Below, in pieces: positions 14,027 through 24,400 of a stretch of 37,578 bases of DNA. The notes under the pieces are model-generated. The model was not told where the DNA came from. It saw only the letters and a list, made by a program, of their open reading frames with translations, and searched no databases. How positions within the stretch are numbered: the first letter of the stretch is position 1; each line of letters starts with the position of its first letter. The DNA is from a virus. A program made the position numbers and the translations under genes. The stretch lies in the IMG/VR virus record IMGVR_UViG_3300027971_000109, positions 1 to 37,578 of that record; one strand, 5' to 3'.

Positions 14027-16215
14027 TGTTACAGAAAATACAGTTAAGACCGGGTGTTAATAGAGAGGGAACTACGCTTGCCAATGAAGGCGGCTGGTAT
14101 GGCTGCGATAAGATTCGGTTTCGTTCTGGTCAAGTTGAGAAGATTGGTGGATGGACATTAGATTCTGGTACGGTTCAAGCTACAGGGACCAACTACATTG
14201 GTGTTGGTCGTTCATTAAAAAACTGGATAGGTTTAAACGGCTATAATTATTTAGGCATAGGTACTAATCAGAAATTTTATGTACAACAAAGTTTAGGTGG
14301 TTATTTATATGATGTAACCCCAATTCGTGCGGTGTCTTCTGCGGGTGCGGCTACGTTTGCTGCTAGTACTGGCTCTTCTCTTATTACCGTTACACAAACA
14401 GCCCATAATACTCAAACAGGCGACTTTGTTACATTTACTAGTGCGGTTTCTTTAGGTGGCAACGTTACTGCGGCAGTTTTAAATAAAGCTGGTGGTTATC
14501 AAGTAACTTACATATCAGCAACACAATACTCTATTACAGTCGCAGTTACAGCTACGGCTGGGGATTCTGGTAACGGTGGTGGTGCTACAGTGGCAACATA
14601 TCAAATTACTTCAGGTAACGCTGTTTACACGCAGAACGTTGGTTGGGGTGCTGGTGGTTGGGGCGGTATAAGTGTAGGTGCTACAAGCACGGGATGGGGT
14701 TCATCTGCACCAGCTTCGCAAGGTATTGGTTCACAGCTTCGTTTATGGAGTCAAAGCAATTATGGACAAAACTTAGTATTTAATCCTAGGGGCGGTCCAA
14801 TTTATTACTGGGTGGTAGATACAAACCCTAACGTATATAACGTAGCGCAAGTTTTGGCTAAAAATAATACCAATACACAAAACTCTATAGCATATTGGGA
14901 TACGGATGTTTCTTGCCCAACACTATGTAACTACGTCATGGTGTCAGATGCAAGTCGTTTTGTTATTGCTTTTGGTACAGATACCTATGGGGACGGCATT
15001 CAAAACCCAATGCTTATTAGTTGGTCAGACCAAGAGAATCTTTTGACTTGGACACCGGCAATTACAAACCAAGCAGGTAACTACACATTAAGCCGTGGTT
15101 CACAGATTGTTTCAGCCGTACAAACCCGTCAAGAGATTATTGTATTTACTGATACTGCGCTTTATTCAATGCAATATTTAGGTGCGCCGTATGTGTGGGG
15201 ATTTAATATCCTTGCAGATAACATTTCGATTATGGGTCCAAACTGTGCTGTAGCGGTTAACAACGTAACCTATTGGATGGGTAAAGATAAGTTTTTCATG
15301 TATTCTGGACAAGTACAAACCCTACCATGCACACTTAGAGAATATGTATTCCAAGACATAAACTTAACGCAATCGTATCAGTTTTTTGCTGGCATTAACG
15401 AAGGCTTTAATGAAATCTGGTGGTTCTATTGCTCTTCCTCATCAAACGTTATTGACAAATATGTCATCTATAATCACTTAGAACAGACTTGGTATTATGG
15501 AAACTTAACTCGTACTGCGTGGGCTGATACACCGCTTAGAGGATTTCCAACAGCTTTAGGTTATGCTCCTGTAACTACAACAACACAAGCGGTTAGTTTA
15601 ACTGACACCACTATTTACGTAGCCAGCAAGAATGATTTTCCAACATCAGGTGTCGTGGAGATTGACCAAGAGCGCATTATATACACAGGCGGTACAAGCA
15701 CTACATTGACTGGATGCTCAAGAGGTGCTTATGGTACAACGGCAGCGGTACATGATTCTGGTGTTACTGTGACTGATATTGGGGTAGTGGACTCTGGCAT
15801 TATTTACCATGAGAGTGGTGTTGATAACGGCACTTCAAACCCTCCAGTACCTATTGATGCTTATATCCAGTCTTCTGATTTTGACATCGGTGACGGACAT
15901 AACTTTGGTTTTGTATGGCGTTTGATACCAGACATAAATTTTAACGGCTCAACAGTAGCTGCACCTAAAGTAACATTTACATTGCTTCCTAGACAAAACC
16001 CCGGTTCTTTATACGGTGAATCTGACTTACCAACGGTAACAAGTGCAAAATCTTATGTAGGACAAAGTCACTTTGATGTGCAAGAATTTACGCAGTATGC
16101 TTACTGTAGGCTTAGAGGTCGGCAGATGTCGTTGGTTATATATTCAAATACCTTGGGTGTGCAGTGGGGGCTAGGTGTTCCTAGAATTGATATCAGACCT
16201 GACGGACGTAGATAA
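14026..16215 (+). CDS. Tail hub / nozzle-like protein (P22 gp10-type pattern)
   Basis: This 729-aa protein begins MLQKIQLRPGVNREGTTLAN and EGGWYGCDKIRFRSGQVEKI, a conserved start of large virion proteins in podoviruses. The centre has blade-like repeats (FVIAFGTDTYGDGIQNPMLI, SWSDQENLLTWTP, EIIVFTDTALYSMQYLGAPY, NVTYWMGKDKFFMYSG) typical of the beta-propeller tail nozzle or P22 gp10 stabilisation protein. Two modules look inserted. One, at about residues 107-195 (SSLITVTQTAHNTQTGDFVT), resembles FCCH-like modules; the other, at about 526-583 (NDFPTSGVVEIDQERIIYTG, CSRGAYGTTAAVHDSG), recurs in many phage proteins. It probably forms the lower tail ring that seals the DNA channel. Confidence 0.8.
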   Translation: MLQKIQLRPGVNREGTTLANEGGWYGCDKIRFRSGQVEKIGGWTLDSGTVQATGTNYIGVGRSLKNWIGLNGYNYLGIGTNQKFYVQQSLGGYLYDVTPIRAVSSAGAATFAASTGSSLITVTQTAHNTQTGDFVTFTSAVSLGGNVTAAVLNKAGGYQVTYISATQYSITVAVTATAGDSGNGGGATVATYQITSGNAVYTQNVGWGAGGWGGISVGATSTGWGSSAPASQGIGSQLRLWSQSNYGQNLVFNPRGGPIYYWVVDTNPNVYNVAQVLAKNNTNTQNSIAYWDTDVSCPTLCNYVMVSDASRFVIAFGTDTYGDGIQNPMLISWSDQENLLTWTPAITNQAGNYTLSRGSQIVSAVQTRQEIIVFTDTALYSMQYLGAPYVWGFNILADNISIMGPNCAVAVNNVTYWMGKDKFFMYSGQVQTLPCTLREYVFQDINLTQSYQFFAGINEGFNEIWWFYCSSSSNVIDKYVIYNHLEQTWYYGNLTRTAWADTPLRGFPTALGYAPVTTTTQAVSLTDTTIYVASKNDFPTSGVVEIDQERIIYTGGTSTTLTGCSRGAYGTTAAVHDSGVTVTDIGVVDSGIIYHESGVDNGTSNPPVPIDAYIQSSDFDIGDGHNFGFVWRLIPDINFNGSTVAAPKVTFTLLPRQNPGSLYGESDLPTVTSAKSYVGQSHFDVQEFTQYAYCRLRGRQMSLVIYSNTLGVQWGLGVPRIDIRPDGRR

Positions 16216-16490
16216 TGACTGCGTTAATTAATACTAAAAACCCTCGACTACCTGCCGCACCGCTTGAATATAATAAGTTATTTATGGACCAGCTTGAACG
16301 AGTTTTAGGGCTTTATTTTAATACGGTAGATAACGCAGTAGCAGGACTTATTACACCGCAGTCTGGAACAACAGCAGATAGACCAACAATACAGCTTCAA
16401 ATAGGTCAGTTTTATTACGATACTACGTTACAAATTCCAATATGGTACAACGGTACTGTATGGAAAAACGCTAGTGGAACTGCGGTTTAA
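16215..16490 (+). CDS. Small tail-associated protein with DTTL-PIWYNG motif
   Basis: This 91-aa protein has an N-terminal helix (EYNKLFMDQLERVLGLYFNT) and a C-terminal beta part, QIGQFYYDTTLQIPIWYNGT followed by VWKNASGTAV. The phrase GQ-YYDTTL-PIWYNGT-W is one I recall at the end of many phage tail proteins. It follows the nozzle gene with an overlap of one base, so it may cap or trimerise that ring. No enzyme motif is present. The 34-bp gap after it holds AAGGAG for the next gene. Confidence 0.8.
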   Translation: MTALINTKNPRLPAAPLEYNKLFMDQLERVLGLYFNTVDNAVAGLITPQSGTTADRPTIQLQIGQFYYDTTLQIPIWYNGTVWKNASGTAV

Positions 16491-16524
16491 TATGTTAAAA
16501 TCACAATAATTGTAAGGAGATATT

Positions 16525-17817
16525 ATGTCAGGTGGCTCGGTAACCGGTAACCAACTTTTAGATACAGGCTTGATGATTGCCGCTGGGGTAGCTGCTCCTG
16601 AGATTGCTTTGGTTGTAGCTCCTGAAATGTTTGCTACTGCGGGCGGTGCTGCTTTGGCTACAGGTGTTGCTGGTGCTGGTACAAGTGCTTTAGCTGCGGG
16701 AATTACTGGACAAGATGTAGGAAAAGCTGCATTAATGGGCGGAGTTGCTGGCGGTTTAGGTGGTTACTTAGGTGGCGCTGCTACGCCGGGAATGGACTCC
16801 GCTACCCAAGCAGCGACTGAAATCGGCGCACAAAACGTTGGAACAGAGGCGGCTAAAAATGCTGCATTACAAGACCCTAATTTTTTAACAAACCCTGCAA
16901 ATTTTCAAGAAGGTGCTACATCCGCATTTAATCAAGGCGCTATTTCACCAAGTCAGTTAGGGACAATGAATTTAGGTGCCGATGCTAATACTGCATATGG
17001 ACAGGCGTATGGAGATGTATATAAAAATGTTTTAAACAATTCTGCTCCTGCTGGTTTGGCGCAATCTTCAATGTTTCCGGGAGTATCAAAGGCGGGAATG
17101 TATGGTGCTGGTATTCTCGGTGCAAATGAATTATTAAAGCCGCCTCAAGTTACAATGCCACAAAATGCTACGGGTGCTGGGGTTCCAGATGCTCTTAAAT
17201 ATTCTTTTAATAGAAACACATATCAACCAGCAATAGCGCCATACTACGGTGGGATAGCCTCTAATTATCCACAAACTCCGTATGCACAAAGACAGATGGG
17301 TTATGCTGATGGTGGTTCGGTTAATACTGTGGAGGAAATGTCTCGTAGAAATTCTTTGGGCAATAATCAAATGTTTCCGCAAGCTGGGCTAGGCACTTTA
17401 ACTAATACTAATGTTTATCAAAACCCAATTAATACACCAGAAAGTACTAATGTTATAGGTCCAACAGATAGAATGACTGACCCATATTCAGGGCAGATGC
17501 AGTTTGCTGAAGGTGGCATTATGGGCTATGCAAACGGGGGTAATTTAGGCTCTTATTCAGATGGTGGACGTATGCTTAAAGGTCCCGGTGATGGCATGAG
17601 CGATGATATACCAGCTCAAATTGGTAGCAAACAACCAGCCAGACTTGCAGATGGAGAATTTGTAGTGCCGGCTGATGTAGTTTCTCATTTAGGTAATGGT
17701 AGTACTGATGCAGGGGCAAAGCATTTATATGCAATGATGGACAAAGTAAGGAAGGCAAGGACAGGTCGTAAGGCACAGGGTAAGCAGATTAAACCTGAAA
17801 AGTACATGCCAGCATGA
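16525..17817 (+). CDS. Virion protein with ADGG motifs and GPGDGMSD C-terminal domain
   Basis: This 430-aa protein opens with an Ala/Gly-rich hydrophobic part (residues 10-90; GLMIAAGVAAPEIALVVAPE, GGVAGGLGGYLGGA) that could enter a membrane. Several glycine-pair signatures follow (YADGGSV, FAEGGIMGYANGGN, YSDGGRM). The C-terminal domain has GPGDGMSDDIPAQIG, QPARLADGEFVVPADVVSHL and GNGSTDAGAKHLYAMMDKVR. This domain is a recurrent phage structural element that I recall from many podoviruses; its fold and role are unknown to me. As it lies before the internal virion genes, it may be an ejected or core protein. A consensus AAGGAG lies 7 bases before the ATG. Confidence 0.8.
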   Translation: MSGGSVTGNQLLDTGLMIAAGVAAPEIALVVAPEMFATAGGAALATGVAGAGTSALAAGITGQDVGKAALMGGVAGGLGGYLGGAATPGMDSATQAATEIGAQNVGTEAAKNAALQDPNFLTNPANFQEGATSAFNQGAISPSQLGTMNLGADANTAYGQAYGDVYKNVLNNSAPAGLAQSSMFPGVSKAGMYGAGILGANELLKPPQVTMPQNATGAGVPDALKYSFNRNTYQPAIAPYYGGIASNYPQTPYAQRQMGYADGGSVNTVEEMSRRNSLGNNQMFPQAGLGTLTNTNVYQNPINTPESTNVIGPTDRMTDPYSGQMQFAEGGIMGYANGGNLGSYSDGGRMLKGPGDGMSDDIPAQIGSKQPARLADGEFVVPADVVSHLGNGSTDAGAKHLYAMMDKVRKARTGRKAQGKQIKPEKYMPA

Positions 17818-18218
17818 AAGTCCAAACCGTAAGTGTAGAATATATTACACAAATTTGGTCAGCAGTTGCGCCTTATATAGAACGTGCGCTACAATATACA
17901 GACGACTATAGTCTAGACCAAGTTAAGGTATTTTTAACCACAGGTGCTTGGATTTTGCTAGTTGCAGTTGATGATTTGCAACAAATTCACGGGGTGGCTA
18001 CCGTAGCGTTTCATAATGGTGTTAACGATAGAACCGCAATTATTACTACATTAGGTGGTAAACAAGTCGTTAATCAAGATATTTTTAACCAAGTATGTAG
18101 AATTGTACGGGGTATGGGCGCCACAAGAGTGCAAGTTTACACTAGAGATTCAGCTACTCGGTTGTATGAAAAAGTTGGGCTTACTAAAAAAGCCACATTA
18201 ATGGAGATTAGATTATGA
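17814..18218 (+). CDS. GNAT-fold acetyltransferase-like protein
   Basis: This 134-aa protein overlaps the preceding gene by 4 bases. The order of elements fits a compact GNAT fold: strand LLVAVDDLQQIHGVATVAFH, strand AIITTLGGKQVV, helix NQDIFNQVCRIVRGMG, strand TRVQVYTRDSA, helix TRLYEKVGL, strand ATLMEIRL. The acetyl-CoA loop (Q/R-x-x-G-x-G/A) is not clear; TLGGKQVVNQD stands at its place, so activity is uncertain. Similar proteins recur in phages between virion genes. It might acetylate a virion protein or act only as a structural relative of the enzyme. Confidence 0.75.
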   Translation: MKVQTVSVEYITQIWSAVAPYIERALQYTDDYSLDQVKVFLTTGAWILLVAVDDLQQIHGVATVAFHNGVNDRTAIITTLGGKQVVNQDIFNQVCRIVRGMGATRVQVYTRDSATRLYEKVGLTKKATLMEIRL

Positions 18219-21200
18219 GCGGCGGAAGTTCACCAGCACCAGCAGCACAACCATCACAACAAACAATAACATCTAATCCTATTGCGGAGTGGGCACAGCC
18301 TACAGCTACGGCTTTAATTGGCTCGTCAATGTCTAATGCGTTTAATATTGATGACCAAGGTAATATATTAGGTTCTCGTGGTTTTACTCCGTTTGGTGGT
18401 GCTACTAATGCTCAAGGTCAATTTACTGGTTCACCTATCAGTCAAGACCAATATAATCAACAACTAGCAGTAGCAGGACTTGGCGTTGCGGGACCTAGCG
18501 CACTACAACAGAAATCTTACCAAGGTGCAGAGAATCTTCAAATGCCGGGTCAGTTTGGTGCGGCTACGGGTGCTGCTGGTATGGGTACGCTACAAGCCTT
18601 AAATGCTGGTAATCAATACAATCAAATGGCTACAAACCCATATGCCCAACAAGCATTTATGTCGCCGTATATTCAAAACGCATTGCAACCACAATTAGCC
18701 GAGATGGAACGTCAGTATGGTATTACTGGCACACAAGAAGCTTCTAAGGCTACACAGCAAGGTGCATATGGCGGTGGTCGTGAAGCAATTATGCAAGCTG
18801 AAAATAACCGTAATAAGAATATGGCGATGAATCAAGCCATTGGACAAGGTTATCAGAACGCATTTACAGCGGCTCAACAAGCACAACAATATGGTGCTGG
18901 GTTAGGGTTACAGGGCGCTCAAGCAGGTATCCAAGGTGCAAATGCATTAGCGGGCATAGGTGGTCAACAACTCGGTGCAGAACAAGGTATTATTGGTACA
19001 CAAAATCAAATGGGCATGCAACAACAGCAGAACCAACAGAACGTTATCAATCAAGCGATGCAGAACTATAGTAATCAGCAGCAATACCCACAACAACAAA
19101 CTGCTAACATTATGAATTTGTTACGTTCTACACCAACTACACAGACACAAACACAATATGCAGCTCCTCCAAGTGCTTTAAGTCAAGCCGCTGGGTTAGG
19201 TACAACTGCTGTTGCAGGATATAAATTGGCTACTATGGCAGGGGGAGGCATAGCCAAAGCAAAAAAGTTTGATGTAGGTGGTGAGGTTGAACATGATTTA
19301 TATAATTTACCAACTGACCGCCTAGCAGAAGAAGTAAAAAATACAACAAGCCAAAAGCTTAAACAAATGGGTACCGCCATACTTAGAGAACGTGCTTTAG
19401 GTACCGAGCCACCACCTCAAGGTTTTGCTCCGGGTGGTATTGTTGCGTTTGCTGGTGGAGGTGACTTAGAAGACGATGACGAAGATTATGAAGAGGCAAA
19501 AAGACTAGTTGGTAACCCAATGGGTGAATTTGAAATGCCAAAACTAATTGCTAAAAGTCCAAGCACTACTTCTATGGGTCAAGAAACTCCAAGTACAACA
19601 TATTCCGGTAAAGCATCCCCAGCGTCTTCTACAGGTAAAGCATTTTATAATGAAATTTTAGGTTCTGCTAGAGAATACGCTGAAAAAATGGGAGCTAAAA
19701 ATCCTGACGCTGTAGCACACGTAATCGCTACTCAAGCCGCCGCTGAATCTGGTTGGGGTAAGAGTTTATCTGGACAGAACAATATATTTGGTATTAAAGG
19801 TAAAGGCACAGTTCGTTCAACGCTTGAAGATTTTGGGCAAGGTAAAGTACGTGTTAACCAAGAGTTTAAAGACTATGACAGTATTGCTGACGCTACAAAA
19901 GACGCTGTTCGTTTAATGGCAACAAGCCCAAGATATGCAAAAGTTTGGAATGCTCGTGACCCAATAGAAGGGTTAAACGCTCAATCAACGTCTGGTTATG
20001 CAACCGCTAAAGATTATGGTCAGTTATTACACGGTGTTTATAAGAGCGCTAACATGGCTGAAGGTGGGGAAGTTAAACATTTTGATGGAAAAGATGGAAG
20101 TGAAGTTAAAGATTTATATCCCGGTGCTACTAGAGATAAAGAGTTATATGAAGGGATAGCGGCATTCCCCGGAAAAGTTGGGCGTTATTTTTCACCTACA
20201 AGAATTATAGATGATTTTGATTTACTAAGAAAATGGGGTCAAAAACCAAAACAACAACAATATAAAGATTACTACCCAGAAAAGTATGCGGCATCGCAAG
20301 AAAAAAATGCTGCTCAAAATGGTATGATTCCAGCACCAAAAGTTGTTTCTTCAAATGCTCCTAATGCTCAATGGGATGATGAGTCAGGTAGTGTTGGTAT
20401 ATATAAACCACCAACAGTGGATATGGACAAGCTTGTAAAAGAAAATGCTATAGCATCAGAGTCTGGTAATGTATATACACCAAAAAATAATGTTAACCCC
20501 CAAAAGAAACAAAATAATGCAGGTATTGCTAGCGCACTTAAAAATCAACCTTCAGCATCAGAAATGGGTCCATCTAAAGATTTAATGGGTTTAGAACAGA
20601 CTAGTGAGCAAGCACCAAAAGAAATGTCGTCTAGAGATTTAATACAAAGTTATTTGATGGATAAATGGAATAAACAAGGCGAAGACGCTAAACAAGATAA
20701 ATGGATGTCTATACTTAGTGCTGGGCTTGGTATGATGGGTGGTACATCGCCTTACGCTGCGGCAAATATTGGTCAAGGTGCACAAGCTGGTATTGCAGCT
20801 CATATGGCGGCTAAGAAAAATCAACAAGAAGAACAGAAAGCTTTGTTAAGTGGTATGTCTGCGCTAGATAAACAGAGATTTATGGAAGACTACTATAAAG
20901 GTGAAACTGCTCACAAAAAGGGTATGTTAGGAATTTACGGCGATAAAAACAATATTATACAACAGAGAAATGAGGGTGTTTTAGAAGTTCAACAAGGTAA
21001 ATTAAGAAATGACCAAGAAAAAGTTGCACAGGGATGGGAAAAAATACAACAAGCAGAAGCTAAATTACAATCATTAACTACTAAAACAGATGATTATTTT
21101 AAGTCCGCAAATGCTGTAGATAATCTAGTAAAAAATTATAATGCTTTTAAAAATGGTAAAGACTATCAAGCTGCTGCTAATATAGTAAAAAATTATGGCA

Positions 21201-21427
21201 TGATTAAAAAACGTACACCAGAGATGGAAAAAACTTATCAAGCTGCGTTAACTACTATTAATAAAGCTGAAAATGAATTTAATGCAAGCAAAGAACAAGC
21301 TATAAAAGCGCATTTAGGTGTTGTAGATGAACTTAAAAAACATGGAAAAGAATTTACACCTAGATATAATTTAGAAAGTAGTTCTGGTAGTAGCAAAAAT
21401 GTAATTAATCTAGATAATATTAAGTAA
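18215..21427 (+). CDS. Internal virion protein with glucosaminidase domain
   Basis: This 1070-aa protein has a Gln/Ala/Gly-rich N-terminal third (YMSPYIQN-like helix FMSPYIQNALQPQLAEMERQ, and GAYGGGREAIMQAENN). Glycine-pair signatures follow at about 340-424 (MAGGGIAKAKKFDVGGEV, FAPGGIVAFAGGGDLEDD). An FlgJ/GH73-type glucosaminidase domain lies at about 470-612, with HVIATQAAAESGWGKSLSGQ and NNIFGIKG and probable catalytic Glu near 510. Another signature, MAEGGEV, lies at about 614, and a long charged coiled-coil C terminus completes it. It would travel in the virion and cut peptidoglycan during genome entry, as internal core proteins of podoviruses do. It follows the GNAT-like gene with a 4-base overlap. 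Confidence 0.85.
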   Translation: MSGGSSPAPAAQPSQQTITSNPIAEWAQPTATALIGSSMSNAFNIDDQGNILGSRGFTPFGGATNAQGQFTGSPISQDQYNQQLAVAGLGVAGPSALQQKSYQGAENLQMPGQFGAATGAAGMGTLQALNAGNQYNQMATNPYAQQAFMSPYIQNALQPQLAEMERQYGITGTQEASKATQQGAYGGGREAIMQAENNRNKNMAMNQAIGQGYQNAFTAAQQAQQYGAGLGLQGAQAGIQGANALAGIGGQQLGAEQGIIGTQNQMGMQQQQNQQNVINQAMQNYSNQQQYPQQQTANIMNLLRSTPTTQTQTQYAAPPSALSQAAGLGTTAVAGYKLATMAGGGIAKAKKFDVGGEVEHDLYNLPTDRLAEEVKNTTSQKLKQMGTAILRERALGTEPPPQGFAPGGIVAFAGGGDLEDDDEDYEEAKRLVGNPMGEFEMPKLIAKSPSTTSMGQETPSTTYSGKASPASSTGKAFYNEILGSAREYAEKMGAKNPDAVAHVIATQAAAESGWGKSLSGQNNIFGIKGKGTVRSTLEDFGQGKVRVNQEFKDYDSIADATKDAVRLMATSPRYAKVWNARDPIEGLNAQSTSGYATAKDYGQLLHGVYKSANMAEGGEVKHFDGKDGSEVKDLYPGATRDKELYEGIAAFPGKVGRYFSPTRIIDDFDLLRKWGQKPKQQQYKDYYPEKYAASQEKNAAQNGMIPAPKVVSSNAPNAQWDDESGSVGIYKPPTVDMDKLVKENAIASESGNVYTPKNNVNPQKKQNNAGIASALKNQPSASEMGPSKDLMGLEQTSEQAPKEMSSRDLIQSYLMDKWNKQGEDAKQDKWMSILSAGLGMMGGTSPYAAANIGQGAQAGIAAHMAAKKNQQEEQKALLSGMSALDKQRFMEDYYKGETAHKKGMLGIYGDKNNIIQQRNEGVLEVQQGKLRNDQEKVAQGWEKIQQAEAKLQSLTTKTDDYFKSANAVDNLVKNYNAFKNGKDYQAAANIVKNYGMIKKRTPEMEKTYQAALTTINKAENEFNASKEQAIKAHLGVVDELKKHGKEFTPRYNLESSSGSSKNVINLDNIK

Positions 21428-21428
21428 A

Positions 21429-24400
21429 ATGCCTATCTACGAATACCAAGGTCAGCAGTTTGAGATGGCTGAGGAAGACCCTCTTAAAGCAAAGGGCAGG
21501 ATTTTAGACTATCTAAAACAATCAGAGCCTAAACAACCGCCAAAAGAACGTACATATGGTGAAGCCGCTCAAGACGTTGGGGCAGGGTTAATTAAGGGAT
21601 TAGGGGGACTTGCCGCACTTCCAAGTCAACTTGGTCAATTAGCTGGCATAGAAAAAAATTTACCTCTTAAAGAAACTAGTGAAAGTATTAAAGAATACGG
21701 GGAGTCTTTAAAGTCAGGTACATTAAAAGAAAAAGAAAAAGCCAGAGATGCATTAGTTGATGAGGCGGCTAAAAAAGGTGTATTAGAAGCGGCTTGGGCA
21801 GCGTTTAAAGAAACAGGCAAAGACCCAGCATTATTTACAAGTTTCTTAGCTGAGATGTTACCTAACTTGATTCCGGGTACAGCTGTTGGTAGAGGTTTAA
21901 AGTTAGCTGGTGCTGGTGCTAAAACAATGTTAGGTGCAGATATTGGTGTAAATGCAGTAATGCAAGGGGCTGATGTTAGTTCAGAAGCATACGAGGTTGC
22001 ACTAAAACACTTAATAGATAAAGGTGTACCTGAAGCAGAGGCTAAAAAACAAGCATTAACTGTAGCCAGAGAAGTTGCGGTGGGGGCTGGTGGTATATCT
22101 GCATTAGCCCAAAGATTACCGGGCGCTAGAGAATTAGAGAAAAGTCTTTTAGGTATTAAAGGGACTAAAGGAAAAGCTGCAACTATTACTGGTACTGCAT
22201 TAGGCGAAGCTGGTAGCGAAGTTTTTGAAGAGGGTGGTGGTAAGGCTTTAAGTAACGTAGCGTTGCAACAAGTAAATCCTGAGCAAAGTATAACAGAAGG
22301 TCTTGGTCAAACTATTGGTATGGCTGCATTAGGTGGCGCTGGTCTTGGTACTACTTTTGGTGCGTTGCGTGGTAGAGAACAAGTTGAAGCACCTAAAGAA
22401 GAAATTAAAACAGAAGAAGATAAACAAAAAGAAATACTAGAAACAAACGACCCAGATAAATTAGCTGAGTTAGCCAAAGAAAAAGAAACACAAGACAAAA
22501 TTAATAGTTTGTTAGGGGATATAACTCCGCCACAGATACCAGTTGCTAAAGAAGAAATTAAAGATAAAACAATACCGCCTAGCCCGCTTGCTCCTCAAGA
22601 CGAAACAATACCTGAACCTACTCCCGTACTAAAAGAAGATAATACTAAATTTGTACAGTCTCTTAGTGACTATGTAAATAATGCTACGCAAAAAATAGCT
22701 GAAAATAGAATAACGGGACCTTTTTTAGTTAATACAAAAGCAAAGATAGAAAGGTTTAGTAATGCACTTAAGCTTATTAATGAAAGAAAAAATTTAGAAG
22801 CTTCAGCGTTACTTACAGATAGCGATAAGAAGAGTTTAAAAAGTAAAGGCGTAGATATTAATGAGTTATTAAAAGGAGAGCAAAATGTTAGAAGAGATGA
22901 CAGTGGAACAATTGGAAATGGCGCTCCTGTACCTCCACAAACGCCAAGCAAAACCACCACCAGCAATACTACTGTGGCTCCAACCGGAGGACTGGGAGGA
23001 GATATACCAACTGAAACAAAGCCTGGAGTGGGAGAAGAAACTCAGCCAAGTGCATTAACAGAAGAAGCGTCTAAACAAAAACGGTTAGAAACAATTAAAA
23101 AAATTAAAGACCCAATTAAATCTTTTTTTACTTGGGCACCAGGTTTACCGGAAGACGCAGCTACTACTGATTTTCCTGAACTTGTAAAACAATGGGGTTT
23201 AGAAACTAATCAACCACAAAAAATAATTAATGAACTTAGTGGTGAAGAAGAAGTACCGCAAGGGACAAAAGCATTGCCTCCTGTAGCGCCCATAGTAGCG
23301 CCCATAGTAAAACCAAAACCTCCGGCTAAAACAACGCAAAAAACTTTAGAAGAAGAGCTTGAAGACCAAGCAGAAGCGTATTTTGCTGAAGAAACTGAAG
23401 AAGAGACTACTGAAAGACTTGCAAAAGCACCCCGTACAGTAGCACAAGAAGTACAAAAAAGACAAAAAAATCTTAGCGTAAGAGATACTATAATTAAAGA
23501 AATTAGGGCTGATAAAGACTTCACTAAAGCAGAACAAGATGCTCAGATTGCTATTCAAGATTATATGTTAGCGGGTCAAGGTAATTTAAAAATAGCTTTA
23601 GATTATTTGGCTGGGGACTTACATAGTGATGAAGCATATAATGCTAACCCAAATGCACCACATACTGGTGGTAAAGCTGCTGCTGCTTTTTATAAAAGTT
23701 TAAATAATAAAAATAAAAAATATGTTGACAATAAATTAGCGTTTTTAAAAGCCGAAGAAAAAAGGCTTAGTAAGTACCGCGGCGAAGAAAAAGATAGGGC
23801 TAAGTCTGAAAAAATATCTTATGATAGGTCTATTGAGCTTGCTAACGACCCTGATGCTCAGTTAAGCCCAGCCGAACTTAAAATGCTTAGTAGGCATAAT
23901 AAATCAGTTATAGCAAAAAACAAAAAAGAAGTTTCTGAACTTGGTGCTATTGAAGAAGGTACTGGAGGAACTACGCCTAAGTTAATGGCGGCTATGTTAA
24001 GGGGTGATACTCGTGCCGCGTTACGCGAAATTGCTAATGATACTACAGGGGCGTTTACTAGTTTAGATAAATTAATAGCTAAAAGATTATTACTTAACGA
24101 TTCTTTACCCGTAATACATGTGGTTAAGAATTTAAAAGGTAACGGTAATTATAATAATGATACAGACGTAGCTACTATTAGAGAAGACTCTCTTAATTCA
24201 CATACTTTTTTACACGAAACATTGCATGGTTTTACTTTAACGTACATGAGGGCTTATAGTGATAACAAGTCAGTTAAAGAATTAAACGAGCTATACAAAT
24301 ACTTGCAAGAAAACCACCCTGAACTTGCAGATGAATATGGGATGAGAAAAAATGATATAGCTGAATTTATTGCTGAAGTATTTTCTAACCGTCTATTCCA

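Noticed and set aside
16491-16524. Possible promoter in the 34-bp gap before the 430-aa gene
   Set aside because: A TTAAAAT box is present, but no matching -35 element lies at a proper distance.
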